From Fragilaria radians (Eukaryota > Bacillariophyta > Fragilariophyceae > Fragilariales > Fragilariaceae), in assembly GCA_900642245.1 (NCBI GenBank), contig CAAAJI010000383.1:1-35447 (forward strand): a stretch of 35,447 nt of DNA. Reading direction: 5' to 3'. The position numbers and the translations under genes were made by a program. Below are positions 1 through 9,589 of the stretch, piece by piece. The notes under the pieces are model-generated. The model searched no databases. It was not told the DNA's origin and worked only from the letters and a program-made list of their open reading frames with translations. Position 1 is the first letter of the stretch; every line of letters starts with the position of its first letter.

Positions 1-408
1 TGATACATTTTGCAATTTCCAATGGACAAACAATCCATGATCATGTACTCGAACATGCTTGGAGAGAGTTTGTTCAACTAGAAATGTTTTACCAATACCC
101 TCTTCACCTTGGATGATCAAGACAGAAGGATTGGCAGGATCCTGATGAATCGTTTGTTGATAAGTCTGTAAAATAATCTTCTGCTCTTCATCTCGACCGT
201 AGATTCTATCAAGAGTTTTCAACTCTCGATTTTCACTTGAAGCTAATTCTGTTGTAGATGATTGTTGTATTGCTGTTGTTGCTGGTTGCTGAACGGTATC
301 TTGCACGGTATCTAATTTTAAACAGTGAAAGGATGGCAGGGTTTCTATTTCGTGGACAACATCATGTTCCGTTACGATAATTCCTTTGTCATGTCCTAAC
401 ATATTCAT
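1..408 (-). CDS. AAA_16/STAND ATPase, paralog 1 (5' part, runs off left edge)
   Basis: This is the N-terminal 136 codons of a member of the window's ATPase family. It starts at the ATG at 408 and stays open to base 1. Residues 1-60 are a Gln/Ser/Thr-rich, poorly conserved leader. Residues 62-80 carry the family entry motif (ELKTLDRIYGRDEEQ), and the Walker A P-loop GEEGIGKT is at 101-108, followed by LVEQTLSKHVRV. The motif order matches paralogs 2 and 3 almost residue for residue. Walker B and the helical C-terminal region lie outside the window. A hairpin-forming inverted repeat is just upstream of the start codon. The molecular role is inferred to be ATP-dependent signalling or scaffolding; the real partner is unknown. 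Whether the rest of the gene is intact cannot be judged. Confidence 0.8.
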   Translation of the reverse strand, partial: MNMLGHDKGIIVTEHDVVHEIETLPSFHCLKLDTVQDTVQQPATTAIQQSSTTELASSENRELKTLDRIYGRDEEQKIILQTYQQTIHQDPANPSVLIIQGEEGIGKTFLVEQTLSKHVRVHDHGLFVHWKLQNVS

Positions 409-420
409 TCGTGTTGTGCA

Positions 421-449
421 GCAAGATTTTTGTTGTCAAAAAATCTTGC
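421..449 (-). repeat. Inverted repeat / hairpin upstream of ATPase paralog 1
   Basis: The arms GCAAGATTTTTG (421-432) and CAAAAAATCTTGC (437-449) are complementary apart from one extra A/T, around a 4-base loop. It lies 12 bases upstream of the ATG at 408, so it would fall in the 5' UTR or core promoter. A regulatory role is a guess. No similar hairpin is evident just upstream of paralogs 2-4. Confidence 0.6.
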
Positions 450-886
450 GAAAGGAACAAGGATGAATTCGTGGCTGCCTACCTCAGGAAGGGTTAGGGG
501 ATAGATTTTACGAAAGCCTATTTCAAATGCAAGGTAAAGTTTAGCAGAAACCAACTAAAATTTGTAGCCATGACTGATCACGACAGTAAACTGTTTCAAT
601 GTCTCGTTTCTTCGCATTAAAGTCCTATCAATAAGAATTGTCTCCATCTTTTCGACGTTTGTCGGACAGCCCTTTTTGATTACTAATTTCTCCCATCTGC
701 CTTTACAAAGTGTCACACAACAAAGGAGATTCTACAGCAGCACCAAGGCAAGATATTGATCTATTTCATGTATTTCTTTTCATATTATTTTTAAGATTTG
801 TAATCACAGTCCAATTCTTGCCTTGAAGAAACACGAGAAGGCAGATTGTGCAAACTTAAAATTGTTTTAACTGTAGGGACACTGGC

Positions 887-2750
887 TTGAGACTTAATTG
901 TTTAATATATTTGAGGATCAATCATAGGAAATTTACGTTGACCTTCTGCACATGTCTCCGTGGTTTACGAGGACTTTTTTGCGTAATACGCTTGAAAGGA
1001 AAATTGTCAACCCTCCCCCTGCATTGCATTTTCGTGCCTCCAACTAGCCCTAGACACACAAGGGAGAACGTTTCAAGTGGAATGAAGCTGGTTTTTATGG
1101 GCAGCTACTGCATATCAAGCTATATATTACGAAAGAACAAGGATTTTCAATAAAGGTGAGACCAAAATCCATCTCACGGTAAAATTGTTGAATACATTTG
1201 GAGTGATCAACTCCACTATGGAATCAGTCAAATCTGAAATAAAGGAAGAGATTCATGCTCTTTAACAAAGCTTCCAATAAAGAATGGACCAATTTTGAAT
1301 ATGAAGATAAAATTGTGTTCAAGGGTCAAAAGTGTACATGCTATGATCTCAGAATTCTTTATTGGTATGTTACAGAGAAATTGGTACTACCATTTTGAAT
1401 GACAACATTTAGGAAATTCTACAAACGGCCATTAAATGTGGAAGTGATGACAATGAGGAAAGACTTGGCAAGATTACCGTCAAATCAGAGGTTGTTGAAA
1501 AAAGATAGAAAAGAAGTATATATTTCTTTCTTTGTACACTTATGCCATAGGATACCACCAACATTGCATCCATATTTTGACTTTGTAAAGTGCAAGCAAA
1601 TGCTCCACGTGATAATTTCTTCACTGTGCCACAATGATCTTTCCTGGAACTTGTGTTTTCCTTTTACGTCTATCCCTTACTGCGTGGCGAGGCCCAAGAG
1701 AAGTGGGGTGAATGCCAAGAAAAAGTGTTAAGTCAACTCAACCCCGCAGATAGGAAAAATTAATTAATTGAAGTGACAAGAAAAAGGGGCAAATCAGATT
1801 TCAAGTCGAATCAATTGATTATCCACAAGCCTTTTTCCTTACCTCCTATTCATGAAACAATATGTTGCATTGGCAAAGCTTTCAGTTATTGTACCGCTCT
1901 ATCCTTGAATATGGATTTGTTATGTTGTCGAAGTAACTTGTTTACCTATGTGGAGTTGGCAATGTCAATCCAGCTGAACAAAATTTCCAGACTATTGGAA
2001 CTATAAGAGGTTTTGAGGAATACATGCCAAATATCAAGCAGAACTTAGGAATGGCAAGATAAAGGAACATCTACAGTCATCCAGTGATTGCGTAAATATG
2101 ACAATGAAGAAAATCTTTTCAAGAATACTGTCATATCAGAGGCTGAAATAAATAGACGGAAAATGAAGCGTAAATTTGTTTCCATGTCCGATTTTGGCAA
2201 ACGACACTACTAGTAATACGTCAATACTTGACTCTGCATAATGCCAGCAAATGATCCACATCAATATTGTTTCTCTACACCGCATTGATCCTTCCTGGAG
2301 CATTTATTTCCCTTCTTGTAAGGCTTAGTGGCGAAAATGATTGATTGCAAGATAGAAAATGGAATGATGTCAGCATTTTAGACTTCCTCTTCCTTTTAAG
2401 TGTTGGATTTTAACATGTATAAACTATTTCACCTCAATATCTCATATCTTACCCTTTTTTCGATCATTTTGTCCTACTAACATTCATATGGCACACTCCA
2501 TTTCTAGTAATTACACACTAGTACTTCATAGTATGATATTTTTTGTGATCCACTCATCTGTTGATTCCATATCTATTTCTTATAAAAGGTTATTCTCAGA
2601 ATTTCGTGGAATTAGGTTAGCATACTAGATAATCTCAACAACTCATCACTAATATTCCTCCCTGGGGAAAGAGTTGTTACCAATGCCTTCCTATGTATTT
2701 ATCATACTCCTCAGATATGCAAATCATCATCTATGCAAAGCTAACAAATC
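887..2750. repeat. Dispersed degenerate repeat, copy A
   Basis: By eye this stretch aligns in blocks with 10860-12540. About 887-1660 matches 10860-11600, 1680-1990 matches 12180-12430, 2020-2640 matches 11345-11900, and 2655-2750 matches 12445-12535. Many substitutions and small indels separate the copies. The 2020-2340 block is a second, partial copy of the unit already seen at about 1390-1720, so copy A holds an internal duplication. Short open frames inside it are broken and differ between copies, so I do not call genes. It probably derives from a non-autonomous or decayed LTR element, because an LTR-like block forms part of the repeat. Confidence 0.6.
2401..2640. repeat. LTR-like sequence in repeat copy A
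   Basis: This 240-bp segment begins TGTTGGATTT and ends AATCTCAACA, giving the TGTTG...CAACA termini typical of copia LTRs. It holds a TATAAAA box at about 2581. A diverged copy lies at 11657-11900. The adjoining bases (TTAAG before, ACTCA after) are not a target-site duplication, so it is not a simple solo LTR. The copia RT relic that follows at 2770 may or may not belong to the same element. Confidence 0.45.
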
Positions 2751-2769
2751 ATTATTATGTGGAAAGAAC

Positions 2770-3942
2770 CTAATCATAATTAAGTCATTATATAGATTGA
2801 AGACTACTGCAGCAAGATTTCATGGTAGAGTCATTACTAAGATTAGGATTCAAGAAAACTATGCATGACCCAGACCTATGGATGCGATATCACATTACAA
2901 TTATTTAGCTACATATGTGGATGCCATTCTTATCTGGAGCAAGGATCATATGGCAATAATTAAGTCCTTAGAGAGAAAAATACTGATTGAAGAATGTAGG
3001 TATTGCTGAGTACTATTTAGGTGGATTGTGGAGTTCCTCGGAGATTCATTTAATAGCTACCTCTGCCAGAACCAATATCTAGAATGTCATCCTAAGCTTT
3101 AGAACCTTTTTGGTAAAGAACTGAAACCCATCATGACACCCATGAGTGAAGGGTATCATCTTGAAGTAAATGACATGCCGTTATGTACTGATGAAGCCTC
3201 AGCTAAGTATAGGTCAATACTAGGATGCTGTATCTGGATAATTCTTTTTAGAAAGATTTAATGTACCCTATGCAACATCTGATATGAGTGGATTTAACAT
3301 GTCACCACGGGAGGGACATTTGAAGGCGGTTAAGAGAACTCTAACTTAACCTTAATACCATTCCGAAGAGGAGAGTTATTTTTGATACAACGCATCCAGC
3401 TTATTCTACTTTCCCTGTTGAGGAGCAACCAAATTGGAAAGATTTCTATCCAGATGCTGAAGAAGAAATTCCAGGGACCAAAAGTTCGGATGACTGTCTA
3501 TGTGGATGCAGAGCATGCACATGATTTAGCAACAAGAAGGTCCATCACAGGTATACTAATGATGTTGAAGAATATGCCAATCAGATGGGTTTCTAAACGT
3601 CAGAAGACAGTAGAGACTTCAACTTTTGGTTCGGAATTGGTAGCGTTTCAAATTGCTACAGAACTCATGCGGTGGAGGTTAGATTTATGTTGAGGTCATT
3701 AGGTGTGACATTAGATGGATTCATTTTCAAATACTTCAGTTCCATCAAGTGTCTTAAGGAAAAAGCATCATGCATGCGCTTGTCATCAAGTATGGGAAGC
3801 TATTGCAGCTAGAGTAACGAGGTTTGCATATGTGAAGAGTGAAGAAAATGGCAGTGACATCCTGACAAAGTCCTTGAGTAATGAAAGATTTCATAGTTTG
3901 GTCAAGAATTGGTTGTTCCGTGTTCCCGAAATTCAAGAATGA
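2770..3942 (+). pseudogene. Ty1/copia pol relic (reverse transcriptase C-part and RNase H)
   Basis: The copia RT signature KSLYRLKTTAARFHGRV (copia consensus KALYGLKxSGxRxxxxx) is at about 2781-2835. The catalytic YVDD box reads YVDA at 2914-2925, so one catalytic Asp is lost. The end of RT (ELKPIMTPMSEGYH) lies at about 3119-3160. RNase H follows from 3490, with YVDAEHAHDLATRRSITG and WVSKRQKTVETSTFGSEL. The C-terminal tail (RFAYVKSEENGSDILTKSL) ends at the TGA at 3940-3942. Frame changes and stops interrupt the run, and a segment is missing near 3690-3730. It is clearly dead. It lies on the strand opposite to the integrase relic at 4440-5750, so the two are probably separate insertions or an inversion. 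Confidence 0.85.
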
Positions 3943-4440
3943 AAGGTATTTACATGTTTATGATATTTAAGTGATTGGGATATATATATACAAAAAAATA
4001 TTTTAAAAAATCATTACATGTTATATGTTGAAGGAATCAGGAGGTTTATTTTTATAGTTATCAAATGTTACTGGGTTAGAAAGATATTGTGATAGTTTAT
4101 AAATTTAGTTTTACCAGCTGGAAGTGGACTTGTTAAGTAATGTTAAGTATTCGCGATGCTTAGGCTTCGAGTCCTATATTATGAAGGATCCTTTTGGTGA
4201 ATGGTGCTATTTATTTAGTTCATTTCGTTAAAGATAATTTTCATCGCCATTCAATATTTAAAGCATAAATTTATTTTAGAACTTTTTTATCTTTCCATTT
4301 CTACTCAACAGAGCAATATTGGCTAGACCCAGGATGATGTACTTTCCTTGTTCAAATTTTTCAATGATCTTGGAAGCATCCGGATTGAAGCTACTTTGAA
4401 AATAGTTCATAACACAATAAACCTTTATATAACCTTCTGA
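3943..4440. other. AT-rich stretch without a gene
   Basis: This lies between two copia relics. It is very AT-rich near 3980-4020. I see no coding frame, polypurine tract or LTR end that I can defend. It may be the decayed 3' end of the copia element to its left. Confidence 0.4.
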
Positions 4441-5750
4441 TCTTTTTCTTGGGTGACTTGAACCGTTTCAACTTCATTATCTTCTCAACTTATAGTCACG
4501 TAGGCTTCATAGTCCTCACAAATGATTGGATTCTTAGTTACAATGTTATTGTAAAGCCACTCCTTAAGATCCATGCCAAGAGGAGCAGCATCTCTGGAGT
4601 GAATAATCCTTTTGGTATTCAAACTAAACATTCGGTACACACATGCTTTTCCACGATTCTTAAGTCTTTCTGGAATGTTGTCCTTAATCGTTACAATGCT
4701 AATCTCCCTAATATCTTCAAGCTTGATGGTAGCATAGGCTTATCACCAACCAATGCCTGTTAAGGGCACTTCAAGACAATAGTTCTTTCATGCTCAGACG
4801 AGTTCATAGACCTCACGCTGTCTTCAAGTCCTTTATCGTTCAATATTGCTCTAATCCTTTCATAAACGAGCGGAAACTAGCGCTCAACCTTATCATAGTA
4901 TCGGGAAGTTCTTTGGCCAGAAATTCGAACTTTATCTCTTAACCTTTCAATCGTCACTCAGCATAAAATGACTTGCTCCCAACATAATTGTCACAACAAC
5001 GGACTTTATTATGTCTGGAAATTTAAAATAAGCTATTGATGTAAACATCTTGTTCTTCAATGCACTTTTATTGTTAGGGAAGATGCTCCCGCAATAATCA
5101 GTATAATCATTGATAATCAATGCCCAAAAACGTTCTCCAGGGACATGACTTCCGGCTTTCCACTCTTTGATAAAGTTCTTCTGCCTGGCCTCTGCAATTC
5201 ACAAGCTTGGATGTTTTCAAATAACTTAAAATCATGAATAAGGGTGGTTTTCTGCAACCTATCCGATCCGCAATGTCCCAACATCTTATGAAATTCGATT
5301 CAACTTTTATTCACACACAGGCAGCACGTAGAAGTGATGCTCAGGGTAATCTCCTTATAATTAAACAATCTCTTTGGAGAATTACAATAATACGCAGAGG
5401 CTCTACTATCGCATTACATAGGACAGGCGATTTCGAGTCGGATTCTAAGAAGTTTCTGTAGTCCTTTATTTTCACTTCTATCATTACTTCTTTATACGTA
5501 AGCCCTTGCTTTTTCTTGTTCATCTTAAATAACTTCCTATGCACCAGTCTACTAACAGCCTCTTTTAGCAAAGAATCGTCAATTTGGTATTTTAGATGTG
5601 CATTCCACTTCTAGTTCTGAAATCTGGTCTTTGTGAGCAGCCACCAAATTCAAAACAATTTTTCACTGATTTTGCAACAACATAATTGCTTGGTTTATTG
5701 AGATACTTCTTCTGTCCTTCTCACACTATGCCAGTGGCTATAAAGGTTGA
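4440..5750 (-). pseudogene. Ty1/copia gag-pre-integrase / integrase relic
   Basis: On the minus strand, reading downward from about 5750, broken frames show copia features in the expected order. First comes a pre-integrase zinc region (EFHKMLGHCGSDRLQKTT, about 5245-5300). Next is the linker into integrase (KAGSHVPGERFWALIINDYT, about 5100-5165). Then comes the late integrase core (KVERQFPLVYERIRAILNDK, near 4830-4900) and GDKPMLPSSLKI (about 4690-4740). Stops and frame changes are frequent, so no protein can be made. The plus-strand open frames here are shadows. It could be the 5' half of an element whose RT half was lost. Confidence 0.7.
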
Positions 5751-6428
5751 TGATAAAGGGCAAATGATTTACTGAATAATTTTAGTGTTGTTGGACGGGC
5801 AGGTCATACGGGAGATTGGTTCAACTTTTACATGAAATGACAGAAAGTGAAAATTAAGTTGATGACAATGTGCCAAGATTATCCGAATCTGTGTTGAATA
5901 CAAAAAAAATGGAATTGCTGTTGCTTGATAAACAATCAAAGCTAAGATTACTCATATGGAGGATATCAGTGTTTTGATTTGATCGAAGTAAACAATGAGA
6001 CTAAAGGCAACACGACCAAAACTTAGTTAATCCTAGAAGTATCGCTACATTTTTGAACGATACAAGAACAAGATCCAATTGAGGGACTAGCGAAACTAGA
6101 TTATAGAAAAGTAGAATCCTAATTTAATACTCATTTCCTGGAGGACTAGAGTTAGAGTTAGCAAGCACCATTTTCCACGATTGATTTTCCACCTTGTGAG
6201 TTGAGGAAAACGGTAACACGTTTTGGCGCTCATGAATGCAATGCAAATACGTAGGGAAAAAACATGATACAAATTAACTAATCACTTTAGTTGAAGATTT
6301 ACAAGAGTAGATCTCGTCCACCTTGCGAGGTCAGACTCTTCAACATTACAAACCTGTGAAAGACCTCGTTGGACCTCGACCTAAGTAGATCCATTTTGTT
6401 TCCACAAAACACAAAACACAATCCTAAA
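5751..6428. other. Upstream region of the first secreted repeat protein
   Basis: No gene recognised. The last 200 bases before the ATG at 6429 are the likely promoter and 5' UTR. An imperfect pair of related words (CCACCTTGTGAGTTGAGG near 6189, CCACCTTGCGAGGTCAGA near 6318) recurs there and could be a cis element. No clear TATA box was identified. Confidence 0.35.
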
Positions 6429-7691
6429 ATGAAGTTTTTTATTGCTTATCTTTCTTTGCAAGTGGTCGTTGCTGACAGACGTAAAGGTCTCATGGACAAA
6501 GGGTTTTCCAGTGGTTTCCACCCTCGCGTACTTCAAGCTATTGACTGCGCTCTACCTTTAAATGCAGCTGACCCATTCTGCATTCCGAAACGCATGACTT
6601 CCTCCATGACTTCGAAGAGTCCTGTTAAGCTTTCATCCCACCCAACTGTCAGGCCTGTTACTCGTCCCACCAAGAAACCAACCAAGAAACCAACCAAGAA
6701 TCCCACCAAGACTCCCACAAAATCACCTACCAAGAATCCCACAAAGAATCCGACCAAGAATCCCACGAAATCGCCTACCAAAAAGCCTTCAAAGAAGCCA
6801 ACCAAACCCATTTTGACCGCACCTTCTGTGCCAACCGCTTCTGGACCCGGTAGTCCTGGTGCCATGGGGCAAACTCCTGGTCCAACTTCACTTCCCACTT
6901 CACCTCCTGTCCCACCTCCTACTACCTCCCCCACTCCTCCTCCTTCTTTCCCCCCAACTTCAGTCGCACCTAACGCTTTCCCCACTCCTGCACCATCTCC
7001 TAATCCGAGTGAGACTCCTACAAAGAAAACTCTTCCACCAACGCAACCACCGACGTTGTCTCCGATACCACCTCCCACAGCGCCTCCCCAAGTCGTGCCA
7101 TCTCTTACCCCTACTGCCAAACCTACATTTGCTAATCCTACCAAGTCCCCATTTCCGACGAATACTCCAACTGAATCCCCATATCCCACTCCCTCGCCAT
7201 CCAACAATCCAACTGGTAAACTACCATCATCATCACCAACCGAATCGCCAGAGCCAACTCCATCACCATCTGGCATCAATCCTACACTGTCTCCAACTAG
7301 GACTTCTGATCCCACAACTTCTCCAACAGAATCACCTTTCCCAACACCTTCACCTTCTTCAACCCCAACGAAAAAGTCCTCACAATCTCCTTCGAAATCC
7401 CTAAGGCCTTCGGCGAATCCTACAGACTCCCCTTTCCCAACACCTTCGCCTTCAAGTCGCCCATCATCAACTCTTAGTCCAACCAACAGATCAAACAAGC
7501 CTTCAGCGGTACCCACACTTTCACAGGAACCTTCAATTTCCAACGTTCCTTCTGTCACTACCTTCCCTTCAGAGTCCCCATCGCTGTCAGATGAACCATC
7601 TGCTACCTCCTTTCCATCTGAGTCTCCTTCACTCTCTGATGCCCCTTCCATTACCAACTTCCCATCAGCAATTCCAACTAAAAAAGCATAG
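6429..7691 (+). CDS. Secreted Pro/Ser/Thr/Lys-rich repeat protein (mucin- or silaffin-like)
   Basis: I start at the ATG at 6429 rather than the upstream in-frame ATG at 6369, because it gives a signal peptide at the very N-terminus (MKFFIAYLSLQVVVADRRK); the protein is then 420 aa. Residues 21-79 form a short non-repetitive head with Cys40 and Cys51. Residues 80-127 are twelve near-perfect PTKx tetrapeptides, which create many KxxK pairs. Residues 128-370 are Pro/Ser/Thr-rich with SPTESPxPTPSPS-type units. The last ~50 residues hold a 16-residue repeat around FPSESPSLSD. Such sequence suggests an exported, heavily glycosylated or phosphorylated wall or mucilage protein. Lysine-rich KxxK repeats are also known in silica-associated diatom proteins. 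No enzyme domain is visible. It is apparently intronless. The 391-aa open frame opposite it is a composition artefact. Confidence 0.8.
   Translation: MKFFIAYLSLQVVVADRRKGLMDKGFSSGFHPRVLQAIDCALPLNAADPFCIPKRMTSSMTSKSPVKLSSHPTVRPVTRPTKKPTKKPTKNPTKTPTKSPTKNPTKNPTKNPTKSPTKKPSKKPTKPILTAPSVPTASGPGSPGAMGQTPGPTSLPTSPPVPPPTTSPTPPPSFPPTSVAPNAFPTPAPSPNPSETPTKKTLPPTQPPTLSPIPPPTAPPQVVPSLTPTAKPTFANPTKSPFPTNTPTESPYPTPSPSNNPTGKLPSSSPTESPEPTPSPSGINPTLSPTRTSDPTTSPTESPFPTPSPSSTPTKKSSQSPSKSLRPSANPTDSPFPTPSPSSRPSSTLSPTNRSNKPSAVPTLSQEPSISNVPSVTTFPSESPSLSDEPSATSFPSESPSLSDAPSITNFPSAIPTKKA
6666..6806 (+). repeat. 12-bp minisatellite coding PTKx repeats
   Basis: Tandem 12-base units (consensus CCNACCAAGAAN) encode PTKK, PTKN, PTKS and PTKT in phase. 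The tract is expected to vary in copy number between alleles. Confidence 0.9.
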
Positions 7692-8207
7692 AATTGATTG
7701 TTGTACACTCATTGAGTCAACAGGCCAAAATAGCTTTCTACTTTGATGTAACAAAACATTTTCCTCAATCATATTCCTAACTTCCTCAATTGTATTTGAT
7801 ACAAAGTGAAAACGACCAAAATCATGTGATTGATTTTGAGAAAACAAATATCAAGCATTGGTGAAAGATGATCAGTATTTCATATTTGCTTGTGATTCTA
7901 AATCATGCCAGAACACAGCGACCATTGGAGTGGATTTCTTTTTATTATCATGGTTGGCTTGAATACATTAAGTGTGACAATCGTAATGTTTCAGTCACAA
8001 TTTGAGCCTGCCTAAAATTAGGGTATTCAATAAATTAGTAAAGTCACGACAATTCTATATTTGAATTTCAAACAAATTGCCTGTAGAGACTACTAGCATA
8101 CTTCAAAATAAAGTTGAGAAGCCCTATGGAAAAGATTGCCAATGTGATAACAAGGCAAAATAAAGTAGAATAAATGGAAAGCTATCAAAAGATTGAAGAA
8201 GATTGAC
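7690..8207. repeat. Duplicated 3' flank of the secreted repeat gene, copy 1
   Basis: The sequence just after the stop codon, from GAATTGATTGTTGTACA onward, recurs at about 9118-9567 with moderate divergence. Shared words include GGCCAAAATAGCTTTC, CACAATTTGAGCCTGCCT and TATCAAAAGATTGAAGAAGA. No gene is seen in it. It is probably the 3' UTR and terminator of the gene plus neighbouring DNA. Confidence 0.75.
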
Positions 8208-8800
8208 ATACCTTGAGTTAAGTTCATTTAAGATTATACCTAACACTATAGGTTGTAAGCAATACAGTCTAATAATATGTAGCAGTACTGGAGACGTCCA
8301 AAGTTATTGTTAGTACATAGTAAATATTAGTAGAATTAATGTTCTTGTATTTACTCATCTAAACCTAAAATAGGTCACATAGGTAACCATTCTTTCTATA
8401 CCTTCCACAAATTCAATTAAGATATAGTCTTATATGATTACAGTGATGCTTAATATTGCTTAAAGATGAAGAGAGACCATTTAATATCTTTTCAGGACCG
8501 TTATATCAATACGGTCAGAATAACTACTACAGATTCCTAAGTAACAAATAGGAATCTATCAAGATTCATGATTGATGAATCTAAGCTGTGAATCTAAGAT
8601 CACAAAGTCTAAATGTTAAGTGTTGAATCTAACATATAAGCTAAAAGACTACGTGGTTAAGGAAACACATTGCAATTGATTCACAAGAGATCTAGGATAA
8701 AAGTAACTTTTATATCACAATTTATAATGTGTATAATATCTTAGAGCAGCTTAGAGCACTGTGATCACATTCAGGTCTTGTACAATGAGTAAGTTTTTGA
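8208..8800. other. AT-rich stretch between the flank copy and the gag fragment
   Basis: No coding region recognised. Around 8560-8640 the word GAATCTAA recurs several times. The stretch may be the 5' leader or LTR of the element that supplied the gag fragment at 8801, but I cannot define LTR ends. Confidence 0.3.
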
Positions 8801-9062
8801 AACAAATCCTTCCAACTATGCGTTAGAATCACCCCCATTCCCTTTGTGACCAAGTTGAAGAAGTTGGAGGCCAAAGGTGCTGATTCTGACAAGGTGGAGT
8901 CCATCAGATTTCAGTTTCTTGTTGATGCTTCCAACCCTGCTACCCAAGTTTCCAAGGAGTTCTTCATCTTTAAGGACAGAAGCCCAGAGGAGTGCATCAG
9001 CTGGTTGATGGGTTACCATGATTTGGAGTTGTTAATGCCCTTGAAAGAGCCATTCAATAGGA
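8801..9062 (+). pseudogene. LTR-retroelement gag N-terminal fragment
   Basis: An open frame entering at 8801 (stop at 8798-8800) reads ITPIPFVTKLKKLEAKGADS followed by KEFFIFKDRSPEECISWLMG and LMPLKEP. This resembles the gag start of diatom gypsy-like elements as I remember them. There is no in-frame ATG upstream. The match ends abruptly at about 9061, where a telomere-like tract begins, so only about 85 residues survive. The GC content is clearly higher than in the flanks, suggesting a relatively young insertion or capture. Confidence 0.5.
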
Positions 9063-9089
9063 CTAACCCCTAACCCTAACCCCTAACCC
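9063..9089. repeat. Interstitial telomere-like (CCCTAA)n tract
   Basis: The bases read CTAACCCCTAACCCTAACCC followed by CTAACCC, about four units of the telomeric CCCTAA/TTAGGG type with some CCCCTAA variants. The tract lies exactly between the gag fragment and the second copy of the secreted-gene 3' end. Confidence 0.7.
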
Positions 9090-9567
9090 AGCCTTTAATA
9101 CTAACGAAAAAAGTCTAGAATTGATTGCTGTACATTTCTTGAGTCCACAGGCCAAAATAGCTTTCATTTTGATGTATCAACACATTTTCCTCAATCTTGG
9201 ATGTCAAAATAACATATTGCTAACTTTTTCAATCATGTTTGCTACAAGTGAAAATGACCAAAATTGTGTGATCGATTTTGAGAAAACTAAATAGATGATC
9301 ATATATATACATCAATTATCTAGCGGCGTGAATATAGTAAGTTTAACGATAGTAATGTTTTGGTCACAATTTGAGCCTGCCTGAAATTAGGGGTATTCAA
9401 TAATTTAGTAAACTCACATTGATTCTATACTTGAATGTAGAACCAATTGCCTGTCGAGACTTCTAGCATACTTCAAAATAGAATGAAAAAACAAGATTGC
9501 CAAGGTGATAACAAGGCAAAGTAAAGATTAACAAATGGAAAGTTATCAAAAGATTGAAGAAGATATT
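9090..9567. repeat. Duplicated 3' end and flank of the secreted repeat gene, copy 2
   Basis: ACTAACGAAAAAAGTCTAGAA near 9100-9120 corresponds to the last codons of the gene at 7670-7693 (AACTAAAAAAGCATAGAA). The match then continues through the flank to about 9567. Only the last few codons of the gene are kept, so this is a truncated duplicate and not a gene. Confidence 0.7.
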
Positions 9568-9589
9568 GTTAGAGTAAACTACGTTGAAT

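Noticed and set aside
1399..2006. Open frames of 77-110 codons in repeat copy A
   Set aside because: They are not preserved in the homologous repeat copy B, have no family features, and lie in decayed repeat DNA.
2401..2640. A solo LTR with target-site duplication
   Set aside because: The flanking pentamers do not match, so I list it only as LTR-like.
4150..4190. TAGGCTTCGAGTCCTA, tRNA T-arm-like
   Set aside because: A short hairpin only; the rest of the cloverleaf is absent.
4449..4763. 104-aa plus-strand open frame
   Set aside because: It is the antisense of the copia integrase relic, whose motifs are readable on the minus strand.
6859..7404. 181-aa plus-strand frame rich in Leu, His and Pro
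   Set aside because: A shifted reading of the Pro/Ser/Thr repeat gene with no independent support.
6533..7708. 391-aa minus-strand open frame rich in Gly, Val, Asp and Glu
   Set aside because: It is the complement of Pro/Ser/Thr codons of the secreted repeat protein, where stops are rare in the opposite strand. It has no start context, domain or signal of its own.
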